12,048 bases of DNA from Clostridiales bacterium (lineage in GTDB: Bacteria; Bacillota; Clostridia; Christensenellales; Pumilibacteraceae). A model generated the notes under the pieces. The model searched no databases. It was not told the DNA's origin and saw nothing but the letters and a program-made list of their open reading frames with translations. Positions 11,307-12,048 of the stretch are shown here, piece after piece. Position numbers and translations under genes: made by a program. The stretch lies in NCBI GenBank assembly GCA_014799665.1, contig JAAVHP010000021.1, forward strand, positions 1-12,048. The letters are read 5' to 3'. The stretch's first letter is position 1. Each line of letters starts with the position of its first letter.

Positions 11307-11307
11307 C
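11171..11307 (+). promoter_or_regulatory. Four-segment switch controlling the rep ribosome binding site
   Basis: CTATCCC (11171-11177) pairs with GGGATAG (11223-11229); GCTATC (11279-11284) with the following TTT pairs with AAAGGATAGC (11298-11307), hiding the AAAGGA that serves rep. Alternatively GATAGC (11225-11230) pairs with GCTATC (11279-11284), which frees it. The segments 1:2, 3:4 versus 2:3 follow attenuator logic. A direct repeat, CAGAcTATCCCAA (11168 on) and CAGAtTATCCCAA (11230 on), underlies it. Confidence 0.5.
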
Positions 11308-11308
11308 A

Positions 11309-12048
11309 ATGAACAAACAGAAACTTGAAAATTATAATCTCACTGGCTCAATACATACATTGTCGGTAAAAAGTCCCGGCATTATCGAGGACATTCAGAA
11401 AGAAGTTTCAAACTGTATCACGGCGAATAGTCAGACTAAAAATAACAATCCGACTACCACAAGCATAATTAACCCGAATAAATTAGTAGGTGATGTATTT
11501 GCATATTCAGAGTTTGAAACAGTATTCAATACCATTTTAGCAGGAGCCGGAATCAAAAATTACAATATTGTAAGGGCAGATATGAGATTTGACAATTACG
11601 ATCCTGAACACTACAGAGCATATGCAAAGCTGAATAGATACCTCATCAGTGCATTAGCGGTAACGTATAAGGTAAAAAACGCTTACAGAACCGCAAATTT
11701 ATTTAACCAGCAGCAGTTGTCAGTAGCAATCAAAAATGATTACTTTGAATGTGAAAATTATGATAGAGCTGCCAAGTCTGAAATCACTGAAAATAAGACA
11801 GAACCAGCGCAGAGCCGACTTGAAGAACGTACCACAAGTAGACAGTGGAGGCGCATCAATGAGAAAGCAAAGCCTGAAGAACTAGAAATTGTATCAGACT
11901 GGAATATATACGCTTTAAAAAAAGAGTTTACAGACGGATGGTTTGAAAGATGGGATAAGGCAATAAAAAATCTTGATCTAGTGCAACAGACCTATAATGA
12001 TGAACTTGAAAAGCTATATAATGCAGATAAAAACTCTTATCCATGTAG
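11309..12048 (+). CDS. Putative rolling-circle/gpII-like replication protein, N-terminal part (continues at 1)
   Basis: With its continuation at 1-336 the protein has 318 residues; AAAGGA lies 5 bases before ATG 11309. After a polar N-terminus, the core 'IVRADMRFDNYDPEHYRAYAKLNRYLISALA' (about 88-118), 'LSVAIKNDYFECENYDRAAKSE' (about 137-158, given here in parts: SVAIKND, ENYDRAAKSE) and 'SRLEER' (169-174) have the order of motifs seen in phage/plasmid replication proteins of the gene II/X type: a strand with R.D, a 'KxYDK..E'-like block and an RxE strand. Such proteins nick the origin and start rolling-circle synthesis. The catalytic Tyr cannot be fixed by eye, so this is a moderate call; a mobilisation or phage-derived relative is possible. 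It is a second replication gene beside the theta module. Confidence 0.55.
   Translation, partial: MNKQKLENYNLTGSIHTLSVKSPGIIEDIQKEVSNCITANSQTKNNNPTTTSIINPNKLVGDVFAYSEFETVFNTILAGAGIKNYNIVRADMRFDNYDPEHYRAYAKLNRYLISALAVTYKVKNAYRTANLFNQQQLSVAIKNDYFECENYDRAAKSEITENKTEPAQSRLEERTTSRQWRRINEKAKPEELEIVSDWNIYALKKEFTDGWFERWDKAIKNLDLVQQTYNDELEKLYNADKNSYPC
11930..12048. repeat. Terminal overlap, right copy (circularity signature)
   Basis: Identical to 1-119. The window reads once around an 11,929-bp circle and 119 bases into the second turn. Confidence 0.95.

Overview
The window is a complete circular plasmid read slightly past its own start. Bases 1-119 are repeated exactly at 11930-12048, so the circle is 11,929 bp, and one gene (a predicted replication protein of 318 residues) is cut by the artificial junction. 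The very low GC, strong AGGAGG ribosome binding sites, sigma-70/SigA style promoters and the protein families (DUF6017-like initiators, Arc-type repressors, a gpII-like Rep) suggest a Clostridia host, probably a gut Lachnospiraceae-type bacterium. The host is an inference; no chromosomal marker is present.

Layout on the circle: (1) 10748 to 336 through the junction: a structured leader with a promoter, a possible 5-codon leader peptide and competing hairpins, followed by the putative rolling-circle or gpII-like Rep. (2) 514-2301: a plus-strand cluster with a phage-type HNH/AP2-like endonuclease, three small unknown proteins and an excisionase-like HTH protein. (3) 2331-3615: a single radical SAM gene with its own leader hairpin, bracketed by near-identical 14-bp repeats. 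(4) 3604-5061: a 700-bp non-coding region with a degenerate collinear duplication and a 21-bp inverted repeat that brackets the promoter of a serine resolvase, whose only sensible start codon is CTG. (5) 5237-6865: a compact regulatory block with two ribbon-helix-helix repressors, two other small proteins, a candidate small RNA, and seven copies of the operator-like sequence TACnCACAT. Three of these copies lie in the -35/-10 spacers of three well-formed promoters. (6) 7051-8467: a ParA / RHH partition operon flanked on both sides by AT-only 14-bp palindromes and closed by a strong terminator. (7) 8494-10231: a theta-type replication module with four perfect 21-bp iterons and two tandem, overlapping, paralogous initiators. 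(8) 10237-10652: a nested hairpin element, then a type I toxin-antitoxin locus organised like par/fst of pAD1: convergent RNAs, a shared terminator and short direct repeats that make the antitoxin RNA complementary to the toxin start.

Together the genes form a self-maintaining cryptic plasmid: two distinct replication initiators, active partition, multimer resolution and an RNA-regulated toxin. Cargo is limited to the radical SAM enzyme and the HNH-containing cluster. No resistance genes, conjugative relaxase or CRISPR array were seen. The most unusual points are the two replication modules, the TACnCACAT regulon, the radical SAM cassette with no visible substrate peptide, and the par/fst-like locus with a distinct peptide.
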